DNA from: JAFKFJ01 sp963786445
GTDB lineage: Bacteria; Pseudomonadota; Alphaproteobacteria; Acetobacterales; Acetobacteraceae
Reading direction: 5' to 3'
DNA length: 64,000 nt
Assembly: GCA_963786445.1 (NCBI GenBank)
Contig: CAWAZU010000008.1
Coordinates: forward strand, 248,001-312,000
The position numbers were made by a program, and so were the translations under genes. The notes beneath the pieces are model-generated. The model ran no database searches, was not told where the DNA came from, and saw nothing but the letters and a program-made list of their open reading frames with translations. Of this stretch, positions 27,181 to 35,413 are shown one piece after another. The first letter of the stretch is position 1. The number at the start of each line of letters is the position of its first letter.

Positions 27181-28392
27181 ATGTCCGTGCGCGACGGCGC
27201 GAACGGGGCCGTGTCGGCTTTGGTGCGCCAAGACAGCCAGCGCCTGATCCTGCAGCGGCTGCGGCGGCTGGGCGAGGCGTCGCGGGCCGATCTGGCGCGC
27301 CATGTCGCGCTGACCCACACCGCCATCGGGCAGATCGTCAAGCAGCTGGAACGCGCCGGCCTGGTGCGCTCGCTCGGCCGCAAGCACCAGGGACAGCGCG
27401 GCCAGCCGGCGACCCTGCTGGCGCTCGATCCGCGCGGCGCCTATGCGATCGGCGTGCGGCTCGACCGGGCGCGGATCGAAACCGCGCTGGCCGACCTCTC
27501 GGGCACCGTGCTGGCGCATCGCAGCCACGACCGCCTGCCGCCGCCTGCCGAGGCGCTGGAACTGCTGCGCGCCGAGGTGGAGGAACTGGTGCGGCAGGTT
27601 CCGGCGGCGCGGCGGCGGCGCATCGCCGGCATCGGCATCGCGCGGCCACCCGATCTCGGCGGCTGGCTCGCCGAGCTGAACCTGGCGGAGGAATTGGAGC
27701 GGGCAAGCGGGCTGCCGGCAATGCAGGAGAACGACGGCACCGCCGCCGCCATCGCCGAGCTGTTCCACGGCCACGGCCGCACCGAAGACGATTTTCTTTA
27801 CCTCTTCATCGGCTCGGCGATCGGCGGCGGCGTGGTGCTGGGCGGGCAGGCGGTGCGCGGCAGCGCCGACAACGCCGCCGATATCGGCGCCATCCCGGTC
27901 GCCGCCTCGCGGCTGCCTTCGGCGCCGCAGCCGCGCGACGGGCGGGAGATGCTGCTCGGCCGCGCCTCCACCACGGCCTTGCAGCGGCATTTGCGCCACC
28001 GCGGCGAATCCGCCGCCAGCCTCGCGGCACCGCAGCGCACGCGCGCGGTCGAGGAATGGCTGGAGGATTGCGCGAGCGCCCTGGTCGAGCCGCTGCTGAC
28101 GGCCCGCGCGCTGCTCGACGTGCCGCTGGTCATCATCGACAGCGACCTGCCGCCGGCCCTGATCGACGAGCTGATCGCGCGCCTGGTGCCGCGCCTGGCT
28201 GCGGCGACCGCGCCGGCGCACCGGCCGCCGACGCTCAAGCGCGGCAGTTTCGGCGCGATGGCCGGTGTGCTCGGCGCCGCGACGCTGCCGCTGTTCCTGC
28301 ATTTCGGCCCCGGCGCCGGCAGGATCGGCGGCAACCAAGGCGACCGACATTTGGTAGCGTTTGATATGACAAAATTGCCGGTGGCAGGATAA
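27181..28392 (+). CDS. ROK-family transcriptional regulator
   Basis: This 403-residue protein combines an N-terminal winged helix-turn-helix (SRADLARHVALTHTAIGQIV, KQLERAGLVRSLG) with a C-terminal ROK sugar-sensor domain. The sensor keeps the fold markers GIGIARP, QENDGTAAAIAELF and the glycine loop FIGSAIGGGVVLGG. The GEIGH zinc histidine and the Cys-x-Cys-G cluster of typical ROK proteins are missing; the matching position reads ADIGAIPV. It sits directly upstream of a carbohydrate ABC operon and most likely controls it in response to the imported sugar or a derivative. Confidence 0.9.
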   Translation: MSVRDGANGAVSALVRQDSQRLILQRLRRLGEASRADLARHVALTHTAIGQIVKQLERAGLVRSLGRKHQGQRGQPATLLALDPRGAYAIGVRLDRARIETALADLSGTVLAHRSHDRLPPPAEALELLRAEVEELVRQVPAARRRRIAGIGIARPPDLGGWLAELNLAEELERASGLPAMQENDGTAAAIAELFHGHGRTEDDFLYLFIGSAIGGGVVLGGQAVRGSADNAADIGAIPVAASRLPSAPQPRDGREMLLGRASTTALQRHLRHRGESAASLAAPQRTRAVEEWLEDCASALVEPLLTARALLDVPLVIIDSDLPPALIDELIARLVPRLAAATAPAHRPPTLKRGSFGAMAGVLGAATLPLFLHFGPGAGRIGGNQGDRHLVAFDMTKLPVAG

Positions 28393-28395
28393 TGG
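28366..28395 (+). promoter_or_regulatory. Possible promoter for the sugar ABC operon
   Basis: ATGACA (28366-28371), an 18-base spacer and TAATGG (28390-28395) mimic the layout of the regulator's own promoter, again with a stop codon (of the ROK gene) inside the -10 box. It would leave a leader of roughly 150 bases before the binding-protein gene. Confidence 0.35.
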
Positions 28396-28549
28396 CAGCA
28401 CGCTTCAAGATGGCGCACCATGCCGTGCGAAAAGGAGGGGCGAACGGGCCGCGCAGGAGCTTCGCAGAGCACGCTCGAAGACGTTGCGGGAATGCCGCAT
28501 GAATGACCGGGCAGGAACGCTCGAACTGCTGGAAACGGGAGAGAAACAT

Positions 28550-30202
28550 ATGTCCAAGACTTACGATGCGGATGCGTTTAAGACCCTCGCGGAAGACTAT
28601 TTCCGCGGGCGGATGTCGCGCCGCCGCCTGATGCAACTTGCCGGCGGGATCGGGGTTTCGACCGCGGTACTGGGCAGGCTGTTGCGCCCGGCCTACGCCC
28701 AAGACCCGGACCTGCTGCCGTCCGATCCGATCTCGCCCTACGAGGCGCCGATTACCAAGCAACGGGTCGAGTATCTCAAGACCAAGCCCTACAAGGGCAC
28801 CACCATCAACGTGATGGCGGTCAAGGCGACGGTCGGCGACTGCGTCAAATACCACGCCCCACACTGGGAGGCGCTGACCGGCGGCCGCGTCAACGTCGCC
28901 GAAGTGCCGATCGAGACGCTGCACACCCAGATCTTCGCCGACCTCGCGAGCGGCCTCGGCCGCTACGACGCCTACCAGACCGGTTGCTGGTTCTATGGCG
29001 ACTTCTTCGTGCCCAAGGACCCTTACATCGTTCCGCTCGAGTCCTATCTCGCGGACAAGCGCTATTCTTACTGGAACCCCGACGACTGGCTGGCGCCGAT
29101 GCGCCGGCTCTACAGTTGGGAGGGCAAGGTGTACGGCTCGCTGTTCGACGGCGACGCCCAGTGCCTGTACTATCGGCATGATGTCTTCACCAACAAGGAC
29201 GTGCAGGCGAAGTTCAAGGCCAAGTACGGGTACGACCTGCCGGCACCTCCCAAGACGATGAAGCAGATGCACGATCTGGGTGATTTCTTCACCGGCTGGG
29301 ACTGGAACGGCGACGGCTCGAAGGACTGGGGAATTTCTCTGCATGCCAAAGTCAACGAGCAGGGCTTCTTCCATTTCCTTACCCTGGCTGCCCCTTACGT
29401 CGTGTCGCCGGACAACAAGTATTTCTATTTCAATCCGAATACCATGAAGCCGCTGATCAATTCCGAAGGGCATCTCAGGGCGCTCGTGGACTACGTGAAG
29501 TTCGTCAAGAACGGGCCGGCGGAGGAGATCGGCTGGACGCTTGGACAGGGCTGGAATCTGTTTCTCGAAGGCCATGCCGCGATGGAGCCGACCTGGGGCG
29601 ACCTGCCGACGCTGGCCCAGGACCCCAAGGCCTCCAAAGTCCAGGGCAAGATGGGTGGCGCCCCCATCCCGGGGACGGAGGAAGCGTTCAACCCGATCAC
29701 CGGGCAGTGGAAGAAATATCCGCTCAACCAGGTGGGGAACGTGAACGGCGGCACCTGGCATCCGGTGCTGTCGCGCCTGTCCAAGCACAAGGAGGCGACC
29801 TACGATTTCATGGCCTTCATGGCCAACCGGAAGAACGCCTTCTTCAACTGCACGCATGGCTGGACCGGCGTGCAGCCCGGCATGAAATGGGAATATCTGG
29901 CGCCGGCGGGCACCAGCACCATCCAGCAGTGGCAAGCCGAGGGATGGAATGCGGCGGACACGGCGGAATATCTGAACGCCTACTATGCGAACCTGACGCT
30001 CCCGGTACAGGAGGAATATCTCCGCATTCCGGGTGCGGCCGAGTACTGGCATTCCCTCGACGTGAACATTTCGGCCGTGCTGGCGGGACAGAAGCAGCCG
30101 AAGGCGGCACTCGACGAAACGGCAACGGCCTGGGAAGCCGTCACCGAGCGCTACGGACGCGACAAGCAGAAGGCGCTCTATGAGGCGTCGTTCAAGTCCT
30201 GA
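28550..30202 (+). CDS. Carbohydrate ABC transporter substrate-binding protein (Tat-exported)
   Basis: This 550-residue protein is a large family 1 extracellular solute-binding protein. A cytoplasmic leader of about 20 residues precedes a twin-arginine signal (MSRRRLMQLAGG) and a cleavage region ending RPAYAQ, so it is probably exported folded by Tat. The body has features of sugar or oligosaccharide binding proteins, such as MRRLYSWEGKVYGSLFDGD and LFLEGHAAMEPTWGDL. The ATG at 28550 follows GGGAGAG; an in-frame ATG at 28499 is less well placed. Two permeases follow. Confidence 0.9.
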   Translation: MSKTYDADAFKTLAEDYFRGRMSRRRLMQLAGGIGVSTAVLGRLLRPAYAQDPDLLPSDPISPYEAPITKQRVEYLKTKPYKGTTINVMAVKATVGDCVKYHAPHWEALTGGRVNVAEVPIETLHTQIFADLASGLGRYDAYQTGCWFYGDFFVPKDPYIVPLESYLADKRYSYWNPDDWLAPMRRLYSWEGKVYGSLFDGDAQCLYYRHDVFTNKDVQAKFKAKYGYDLPAPPKTMKQMHDLGDFFTGWDWNGDGSKDWGISLHAKVNEQGFFHFLTLAAPYVVSPDNKYFYFNPNTMKPLINSEGHLRALVDYVKFVKNGPAEEIGWTLGQGWNLFLEGHAAMEPTWGDLPTLAQDPKASKVQGKMGGAPIPGTEEAFNPITGQWKKYPLNQVGNVNGGTWHPVLSRLSKHKEATYDFMAFMANRKNAFFNCTHGWTGVQPGMKWEYLAPAGTSTIQQWQAEGWNAADTAEYLNAYYANLTLPVQEEYLRIPGAAEYWHSLDVNISAVLAGQKQPKAALDETATAWEAVTERYGRDKQKALYEASFKS

Positions 30203-30210
30203 CGACCCGG

Positions 30211-30249
30211 TGCCTGAAGCTGCGTCGCCACGCGGCGCAGCGTCAGGCA
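30211..30249 (+). other. Intercistronic hairpin between binding protein and permease genes
   Basis: TGCCTGA-A-GCTGCG (30211-30224) pairs with CGCAGC-G-TCAGGCA (30236-30249): 13 base pairs with one A/G mismatch around an 11-base loop. Placed 9 bases after the binding-protein stop, it could protect the upstream mRNA or attenuate the permeases, as in maltose-type operons. Confidence 0.55.
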
Positions 30250-30293
30250 TTTCCCACCGTCGCACCGAAACCGGGTAAGGACGCAAGCGGGAT

Positions 30294-31185
30294 ATGGCCG
30301 AGAGTCGCCGTGTGCGCCGACGTCTCGACGACGGGGGCAGCTTCAAATACGTGATGCTGCTGCCCGCCGTGCTGTGGGTGGTCGCATTCACGTTCTTCCC
30401 GTTGATCTCGGTGGTGCATTACAGCTTTGCCACCTACGTGCTGGGCAGCGGCATCACCGGCTATGTCGGCTTCGCCAATTACGTGGCGGTGCTCGAAATC
30501 GGCTGCGTTCTGGTACAGCATCGCCATCACCGGGATCTATGTCGCCATCGCGGTGCCCGCGGAATTCGTCATCGGCGTGCTGCTTGCCTGGCTGGTCAGC
30601 CTGCGCCCGCCGGGCAGCCGGATCTTTCGCGGCATCCTCGCCGCCCCGCTGTTCACGATGGGGGTCGCGGTCGGCTATCTCGGCGTCACGCTCTATACCT
30701 CCGAGGGCGGCCCGGTGCCGATCGTGCTGGGCTGGCTGGGCATCCATATCCCGTGGTTCTCGACTGGCTGGGGCGGGCTGCTCGGGGCCATCCTCCTCGA
30801 CATCTGGCGGTGGTCCTCGTTCATCTTCCTGATCGCCTCGGCCGCCTTCGCCGCCATCCCCAACGAGCTCTACAATTCCGCGCTGCTGGACGCCAGGAGT
30901 CACTGGCAGGTACTGCGCAAGCTTGCCTTGCCGCTCGCCTGGCCGGTCCTGACGGTGGCGATCCTGCTGCGCATGATCGAGGCGTTGAAGGCGTTCGGCC
31001 TGCCGTTCGCACTGACCAGCGGCGGGCCGGGCAGCAGCACGCAGCTGTTCAGCATCGCGGATTACCTGACGACGATCCAGTTCTTCGATTTCGGCAAGGG
31101 GTCGGCGATGGGGATCATCTACCTGATCCTGGTTTCGGCGATCATCACGGTGTTTTTCCGGCAGATGCGCCGGCGCATCGAGTAG
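30294..31185 (+). pseudogene. Carbohydrate ABC permease 1 (MalF/UgpA type), one-base frameshift
   Basis: The N-terminus (MAESRRVRRRLDDGG, then the membrane segment VMLLPAVLWVVAFTFFPL) is in one frame up to NYVAVLE. The rest, from SAAFWYSIAITGIYVAIAV to the end MRRRIE at 31185, is one frame on. Deleting one A of the AAA run at 30496-30498 restores VAVLESAAFWYS. The downstream part includes the ATPase-docking loop NELYNSALLDARSHWQVLRK and the usual six-segment layout. The gene is otherwise intact and belongs with the binding protein before it and the permease after it. Confidence 0.85.
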
Positions 31186-31194
31186 GAGGAGACC

Positions 31195-32046
31195 GTGAGA
31201 AACCTGCTCTGGGTGCGCACGCCGCCGGCCGGGAAATTGCTGATCTACGTCCTGCTGCTGCTCGCGGCGTTCTGGGTGATCTTTCCGGGTCTCTGGGCGG
31301 TGTTGAATTCGTTCAAGACCAATGCCGACACGTTCCGCGCCGGCGCCGTGATCCCGTTCGTCAGCTTCCAGCCGACTCTGACGTCATGGCACGACGTGCT
31401 CGGCGATCCCGAGGCGCGGCAGGCGCTGCTGAGCAGCACGCTGGTCAGCCTCGGCACGACCGCTCTGTCTCTCATCCTGGGCACCCCCGCGGCCTACAGC
31501 CTGGCGCGTTTCTTTCCGAAGAAGTCGCGCGACATCACGCTGTGGTTCCTCTCGCAGCGCGTGATGCCGCCGGCCGTCGTGCTGATCCCGTTCTACATGA
31601 TGATGGTCGCGCTGCGGCTGATCGACACCTGGACCGGCCTGATCCTGTGCTACTCGACCTTCAACCTGGCCTTTGCCGTGGTCATCATGCGCGACATCTT
31701 CCGCGATGTCAGCACCGAGATCGAGGACGCGGCCAAGCTGGAGGGTGCCACCGCCTGGCAGATTTTCCGCCTCATTGCGCTGCCGCTGTCACTCGACGGC
31801 TTGATCGTCTCGGCGATCATCGTGTTTGCCTTCACCTGGAACGAGGCGCTGTTCGCCTCGGCGCTCACCTCGCAGCACGCCACCACGATGCCGGCCTTCA
31901 TCCTGGCGTCGCGATCGACGCGCGGCGTGGATTTCAACATGGCGTCCGTCAACACCCTGCTGGCGGTGGCGCCGCCGGTCGTGCTGTCGTTCTTCGTGCA
32001 GCGGTTCCTGGCGCGCGGCCTGTCCTTCGGGGCGGTCAAGGGATGA
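31195..32046 (+). CDS. Carbohydrate ABC permease 2 (MalG/UgpE type)
   Basis: This 283-residue permease has six membrane segments and the EAA docking loop DVSTEIEDAAKLEGATAWQI near residue 180, followed by RLIALPLSLDGL. It starts with GTG at 31195 behind GGAGGAGA, 9 bases after permease 1. It forms the heterodimeric channel of a CUT1-type sugar importer with permease 1. No ATPase gene follows; the next gene is the duplicated unknown gene. The system may borrow a general MalK/UgpC-like ATPase encoded elsewhere. Confidence 0.92.
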   Translation: MRNLLWVRTPPAGKLLIYVLLLLAAFWVIFPGLWAVLNSFKTNADTFRAGAVIPFVSFQPTLTSWHDVLGDPEARQALLSSTLVSLGTTALSLILGTPAAYSLARFFPKKSRDITLWFLSQRVMPPAVVLIPFYMMMVALRLIDTWTGLILCYSTFNLAFAVVIMRDIFRDVSTEIEDAAKLEGATAWQIFRLIALPLSLDGLIVSAIIVFAFTWNEALFASALTSQHATTMPAFILASRSTRGVDFNMASVNTLLAVAPPVVLSFFVQRFLARGLSFGAVKG

Positions 32047-32176
32047 CCGGGCCGTGCGCCGGCGGTAGTGACGCAGTTTGAAAAACGACGCTGCCTGTTT
32101 TTCCCTCTCCCCCCGCAAAGAGCAGGGGGAGAGCGCTTTTCACGGTCGTCCGAGTTGAGACGGTGGCCCGGCCGGC

Positions 32177-32214
32177 TTGCCCAGCCCGCCGCGGGCCGTG
32201 TTAGTATCGCTGTC
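32177..32214 (+). promoter_or_regulatory. Promoter of the duplicated gene, copy 2 (predicted leaderless)
   Basis: TTGCCC (32177-32182), an 18-base spacer and TTAGTA (32201-32206) are followed after 8 bases by the ATG at 32215. Elements and spacing equal those of copy 1, and no ribosome binding site is present in either. Confidence 0.5.
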
Positions 32215-32766
32215 ATGCCGCCCGCCGCTCTTCCCGCCCTGGCCGACCGCTTCGCCTCTCTGGTCGAGGGGCTGCGCCGCGTCCTCGCCGCCCGCGGCGC
32301 CGGCGCCTGGCTCGCCGGGCCGCTGATACTGCTGCTCTGGTCGCGGCTGCGCCGCACCGCGGAGCGGTTCGCCCGCCTCGCGGCAAAAGTCCATGCCGGT
32401 AAGCTGCCGCCGCCGCGCCGCCGCCTGCGCTCCCCCCGTCCGGTCCAGCCCCAGCCGCTGCGGCTGCCGCGCGGGGCCGCCTGGCTGCTGCGCCGGCTGC
32501 CGCAGGCCGCCGCCGCGGCCTCGCAGTTGCAGCACCTGCTCGCCGATCCGGCGGTGGCCGACCTGCTCGCCGCAGCGCCCCAGGCCGGGCGGCTGCTGCG
32601 CCCGCTCTGCCGGATGCTGGGCGTCCGCCCGCCGCCGGCGCTGCGCCTTCCGCCGCCCGCACGGCCGGCGGCCCCGTCCCGCCCGGCCTGCGGTCCCCGG
32701 CCGCCGTCCGCGCGGCCCCGCGTCCTCAAGCCGCCCGCGCCGAGCGCCCCGCCGGTTCCGGCGTGA
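32215..32766 (+). CDS. Duplicated Arg/Pro/Ala-rich protein of unknown function, copy 2
   Basis: This 183-residue protein is the paralogue of 3836-4441, with the same helical N-terminal part (LADRFASLVEGL, LLLWSRLRRTAERFARLA), basic linker, and conserved core (WLLRRLPQAA, SQLQHLLADPAVADLLAAAP, LLRPLCRMLGVRPPPA). Its Pro/Arg tail is shorter. Differences between copies are mostly conservative (V/I, D/E, R/Q), which supports coding. Similarity continues about 45 bases past the stop (CCGCGCGG, then GTTCCG and AGAAA). It has no known domain or clear signal peptide. The gene lies between a sugar ABC operon and zwf and is bracketed by repeats. Confidence 0.65.
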   Translation: MPPAALPALADRFASLVEGLRRVLAARGAGAWLAGPLILLLWSRLRRTAERFARLAAKVHAGKLPPPRRRLRSPRPVQPQPLRLPRGAAWLLRRLPQAAAAASQLQHLLADPAVADLLAAAPQAGRLLRPLCRMLGVRPPPALRLPPPARPAAPSRPACGPRPPSARPRVLKPPAPSAPPVPA

Positions 32767-33033
32767 CCGCGCGGCCCCCCGTGCGACCTAAATGTTCCGA
32801 TATAGAAATATATTAGCCTACGAAGGGGGAGCAGGCGTTTTGCGGTCGTTCGAGTTGAAACTGCGTCACTGCCGCGCCGGCGGGCCGGTAGCGGGCGGCA
32901 ACGTGAACGACTATAAGGGCTGGACGTCGCACTAGGCGGCGCCGTCGGCCGCTAGAACCAACCGGTTATGCCAGGGGGGAAGGCGCCGGCCGCAGGGCCG
33001 GCGCCTGACCTGTGTTCGGAGAGGAGGGAAGGC

Positions 33034-34513
33034 ATGGTTGCCCGCGTCATCACCGTCGAGCCGTTCGACCTCGTCGTGTTCGGGGCCACCGGCGACCTTG
33101 CGGCGCGCAAGCTGATCCCGGCGCTCTACCAGCGCGACGCGGCCGGGCAGTTATTGCCCGAGGCCCGCATCATCGGCGCCTCCCGCCGCAAGCTGTCGGG
33201 CAACGAGTTCCGCGACCTCGCGCGCGGCTGGCTGGAGCAGCACGTCCAGCCGAAGGAACGCGAGGACGGCAAGATGGCGCGCTTCCTGGGCCGCCTCGGC
33301 TATGTCGCGGTGCAGGCGGACGGCGAGGACGGCTGGCAGGAGCTCGGGGCGGCGCTGGCCGAGACGCCGGACCGCGTGCGGGTGTTCTACCTGGCGACCA
33401 CGCCCGAACTGTTCGGCCCGATCTGCGCCAATATCGGCCGCCACGGCCTGGCCAGCAAAGAAGCGCGGGTGGTGGTGGAGAAGCCGATCGGCAAAAGCCT
33501 CGCCTCCGCCACCGAGGTCAACGACGCGATCGGCGCGGTGTTCCCCGAGGAGCGCGTCTACCGCATCGACCATTATCTCGGCAAGGAGACGGTGCAGAAC
33601 CTGATGGCGCTGCGCTTCGCGAACGCGCTGTTCGAGCCGCTGTGGAACAACGCGCATGTTGACCATGTGCAGATCACGGTCGCCGAGACGCTGGGCGTGG
33701 AAGGCCGCGCCGGCTACTACGACACCGCCGGCGCGCTGCGCGACATGGTGCAGAACCACATGCTGCAGCTGCTCTGTCTGGTGGCGATGGAGCCGCCCAC
33801 GTCGCTGGCCGCCGATGCGGTGCGCGACGAGAAGCTGAAGGTGCTGAAGTCGCTGGTGCCGATGACGCCGGAGACGGTGGCGGAGCATACGGTGCGCGGC
33901 CAGTATCGCGCCGGCGCATCGGCCGGCGGGCCCGGTGAAGGGGTATCTGGAGGAGCTGGGCCAGCCGGCAAGTCGCACCGAGACCTTCGTGGCGCTGCGC
34001 GCGAACATCGCCAACTGGCGGTGGGCCGGGGTGCCGTTCTACCTGCGCAGCGGCAAGCGGCTGGCGAGCCGAGTGTCGGAGATCGTGGTGGCGTTCCGGC
34101 CGATCCCGCATTCGGTGTTTTCCGGCGCCGGGCCGATTTCGCCGAACCGGCTGGTGATAAGGCTGCAGCCGAACGAGGGCGTGAAGCTGTGGCTGATGAT
34201 CAAGGACCCCGGCCCGGGCGGGATGCGGCTGCAGCACGTGCCGCTGGACATGAGCTTTGCCAGCGTGTTCACGGCGCGCAACCCGGATGCGTACGAGCGG
34301 CTGCTGATGGACGTGGTGCGCGGCAACCAGACGCTGTTCATGCGCCGCGACGAGGTGGAGGCAGCCTGGGCCTGGATCGACCCGATCCTGGAGGCGTGGG
34401 GGGCGAGCCACGAACCGCCGAAGCCGTACACGTCGGGCACCTGGGGACCTTCGGCCGCGATCGCGCTGATCGAGCGCGACGGGCGGACGTGGCACGAGGA
34501 TGACGCGGAGTAG
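33034..34513 (+). pseudogene. zwf: Glucose-6-phosphate 1-dehydrogenase, one-base frameshift
   Basis: The enzyme oxidises glucose-6-phosphate to 6-phosphogluconolactone and feeds the pentose-phosphate and Entner-Doudoroff routes. The N-terminal NADP site is VFGATGDLAARKLIPALY, the lysine motif is VVVEKPIGKSLAS, and the active-site signature is RIDHYLGKETVQN. The frame breaks at about 33934-33935. Removing one G of the GG pair joins GASAGGP to VKGYLEELGQPASRTETF, and the C-terminal half runs intact to 34513. The ATG at 33034 has a GAGGAGGGA ribosome binding site. All conserved parts survive, so an insertion error is likelier than true loss of a central enzyme. Confidence 0.9.
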
Positions 34514-34585
34514 GCTGAGTGTCGGAGGTGCGGCAGGCGACGGTCGGCGCGGTCGCGGATCATCCCGTCCTTCGCGGCCGACTCG

Positions 34586-35410
34586 CTAGTTGCCGACAAT
34601 CATCGTCGGGTCCAGGACATCGCGCAGCACGTCGCCGAGCATGTTGAGTCCGAGCACGGAGATGGCGATGGCGATCCCGGGCACCAGCGCCGTCCAGGGC
34701 GCGACATCGAGGTAATCGCGGCTCGCCTGGATCATCAGGCCCCAGGAGGGCGTCGGCGGCTGAGTGCCGAGACCGAGGAACGACAGGCCGGCCTCGGCGA
34801 GGATCGCGAAAGCGACGGAAATTGTCGCCTGCACGATCAGCGGCGCCATGATGTTCGGCAGCACGTGCAGCCGCACGATGCGCCAGTTGGTCGCTCCCTG
34901 GGAGCGCGCCGCCTCGATATACGGCAGCGCGATCACGCGCAGCGTCTCGCCGCGGACGATGCGGGCCAGATAGGGCGCGAAGGCGATGCCGATCGCCAGG
35001 ATGGTGTTCCGCTCGCTCGGGCCGAGCACCGCCGAGATGGTCAGCGCCAGCAGCAGGGCCGGGAAACTCAGCAGCGTCTCGACCAGCCGCATCAGCGCAT
35101 GGTCGGTCCAGCCGCGCCAATAGCCGGCGAGCACGCCGATCGGCAGTCCGATCAGGATGCTGAGGATGACGGCAGCGACTGCGATGACGAGCGAGGTGTT
35201 CGCGCCCAGCAGCACGCGCCAGACAAGCTCGCGCCCCAGTTGGTCGGTGCCGAACCAGTGTGCGGCTGATGGCGGATGCAGGCGCGCGAGGATGTTGATC
35301 TTGGTCGCCTGGTTGGCCGGGATCGCATAGGGCGCCACGATCGCGACCAGAGTGAAGACGGCGACGAGAACGCCACCGACGATGCCCTTGGGCGAGAGAA
35401 AGGCGCGCAT
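34586..35410 (-). CDS. Dipeptide/oligopeptide ABC permease (DppC-like)
   Basis: This 274-residue permease has a short cytoplasmic N-terminus, the first membrane helix, and the periplasmic motif HWFGTDQLGRELVWRVLLGA that marks the DppC/OppC subfamily. The docking loop is YIEAARSQGATNWRIVRLHV, followed by LAEAGLSFLGLG and SWGLMI. It is the third gene of the minus-strand set binding protein-DppB-DppC. The two ATPases are divergent on the plus strand. It could carry peptides or another amide such as glutathione or a ureide. Confidence 0.94.
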   Translation of the reverse strand: MRAFLSPKGIVGGVLVAVFTLVAIVAPYAIPANQATKINILARLHPPSAAHWFGTDQLGRELVWRVLLGANTSLVIAVAAVILSILIGLPIGVLAGYWRGWTDHALMRLVETLLSFPALLLALTISAVLGPSERNTILAIGIAFAPYLARIVRGETLRVIALPYIEAARSQGATNWRIVRLHVLPNIMAPLIVQATISVAFAILAEAGLSFLGLGTQPPTPSWGLMIQASRDYLDVAPWTALVPGIAIAISVLGLNMLGDVLRDVLDPTMIVGN

Positions 35411-35413
35411 GGC

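Larger units (their letters stand above)
32068..32869. repeat. Repeat-bracketed segment around copy 2 of the duplicated gene
   Basis: A perfect 12-base inverted repeat marks the outer ends: GTGACGCAGTTT at 32068-32079 and AAACTGCGTCAC at 32858-32869. Inside, imperfect direct repeats of about 37 bases, 32125-32161 and 32825-32861, flank the gene exactly 700 bases apart; both contain GGGGGAG and GGTCGT-Y-CGAGTTGA. A short palindrome, CTCTCCCCC at 32105-32113 with GGGGGAGAG at 32125-32133, lies at the left. An AT-rich patch at 32790-32825 follows the gene. No transposase is encoded. Confidence 0.6.

Noticed and set aside
32068..32869. Repeat-bracketed block considered as an insertion sequence.
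   Set aside because: It has inverted and direct repeats but no transposase-like reading frame; at most a non-autonomous element.
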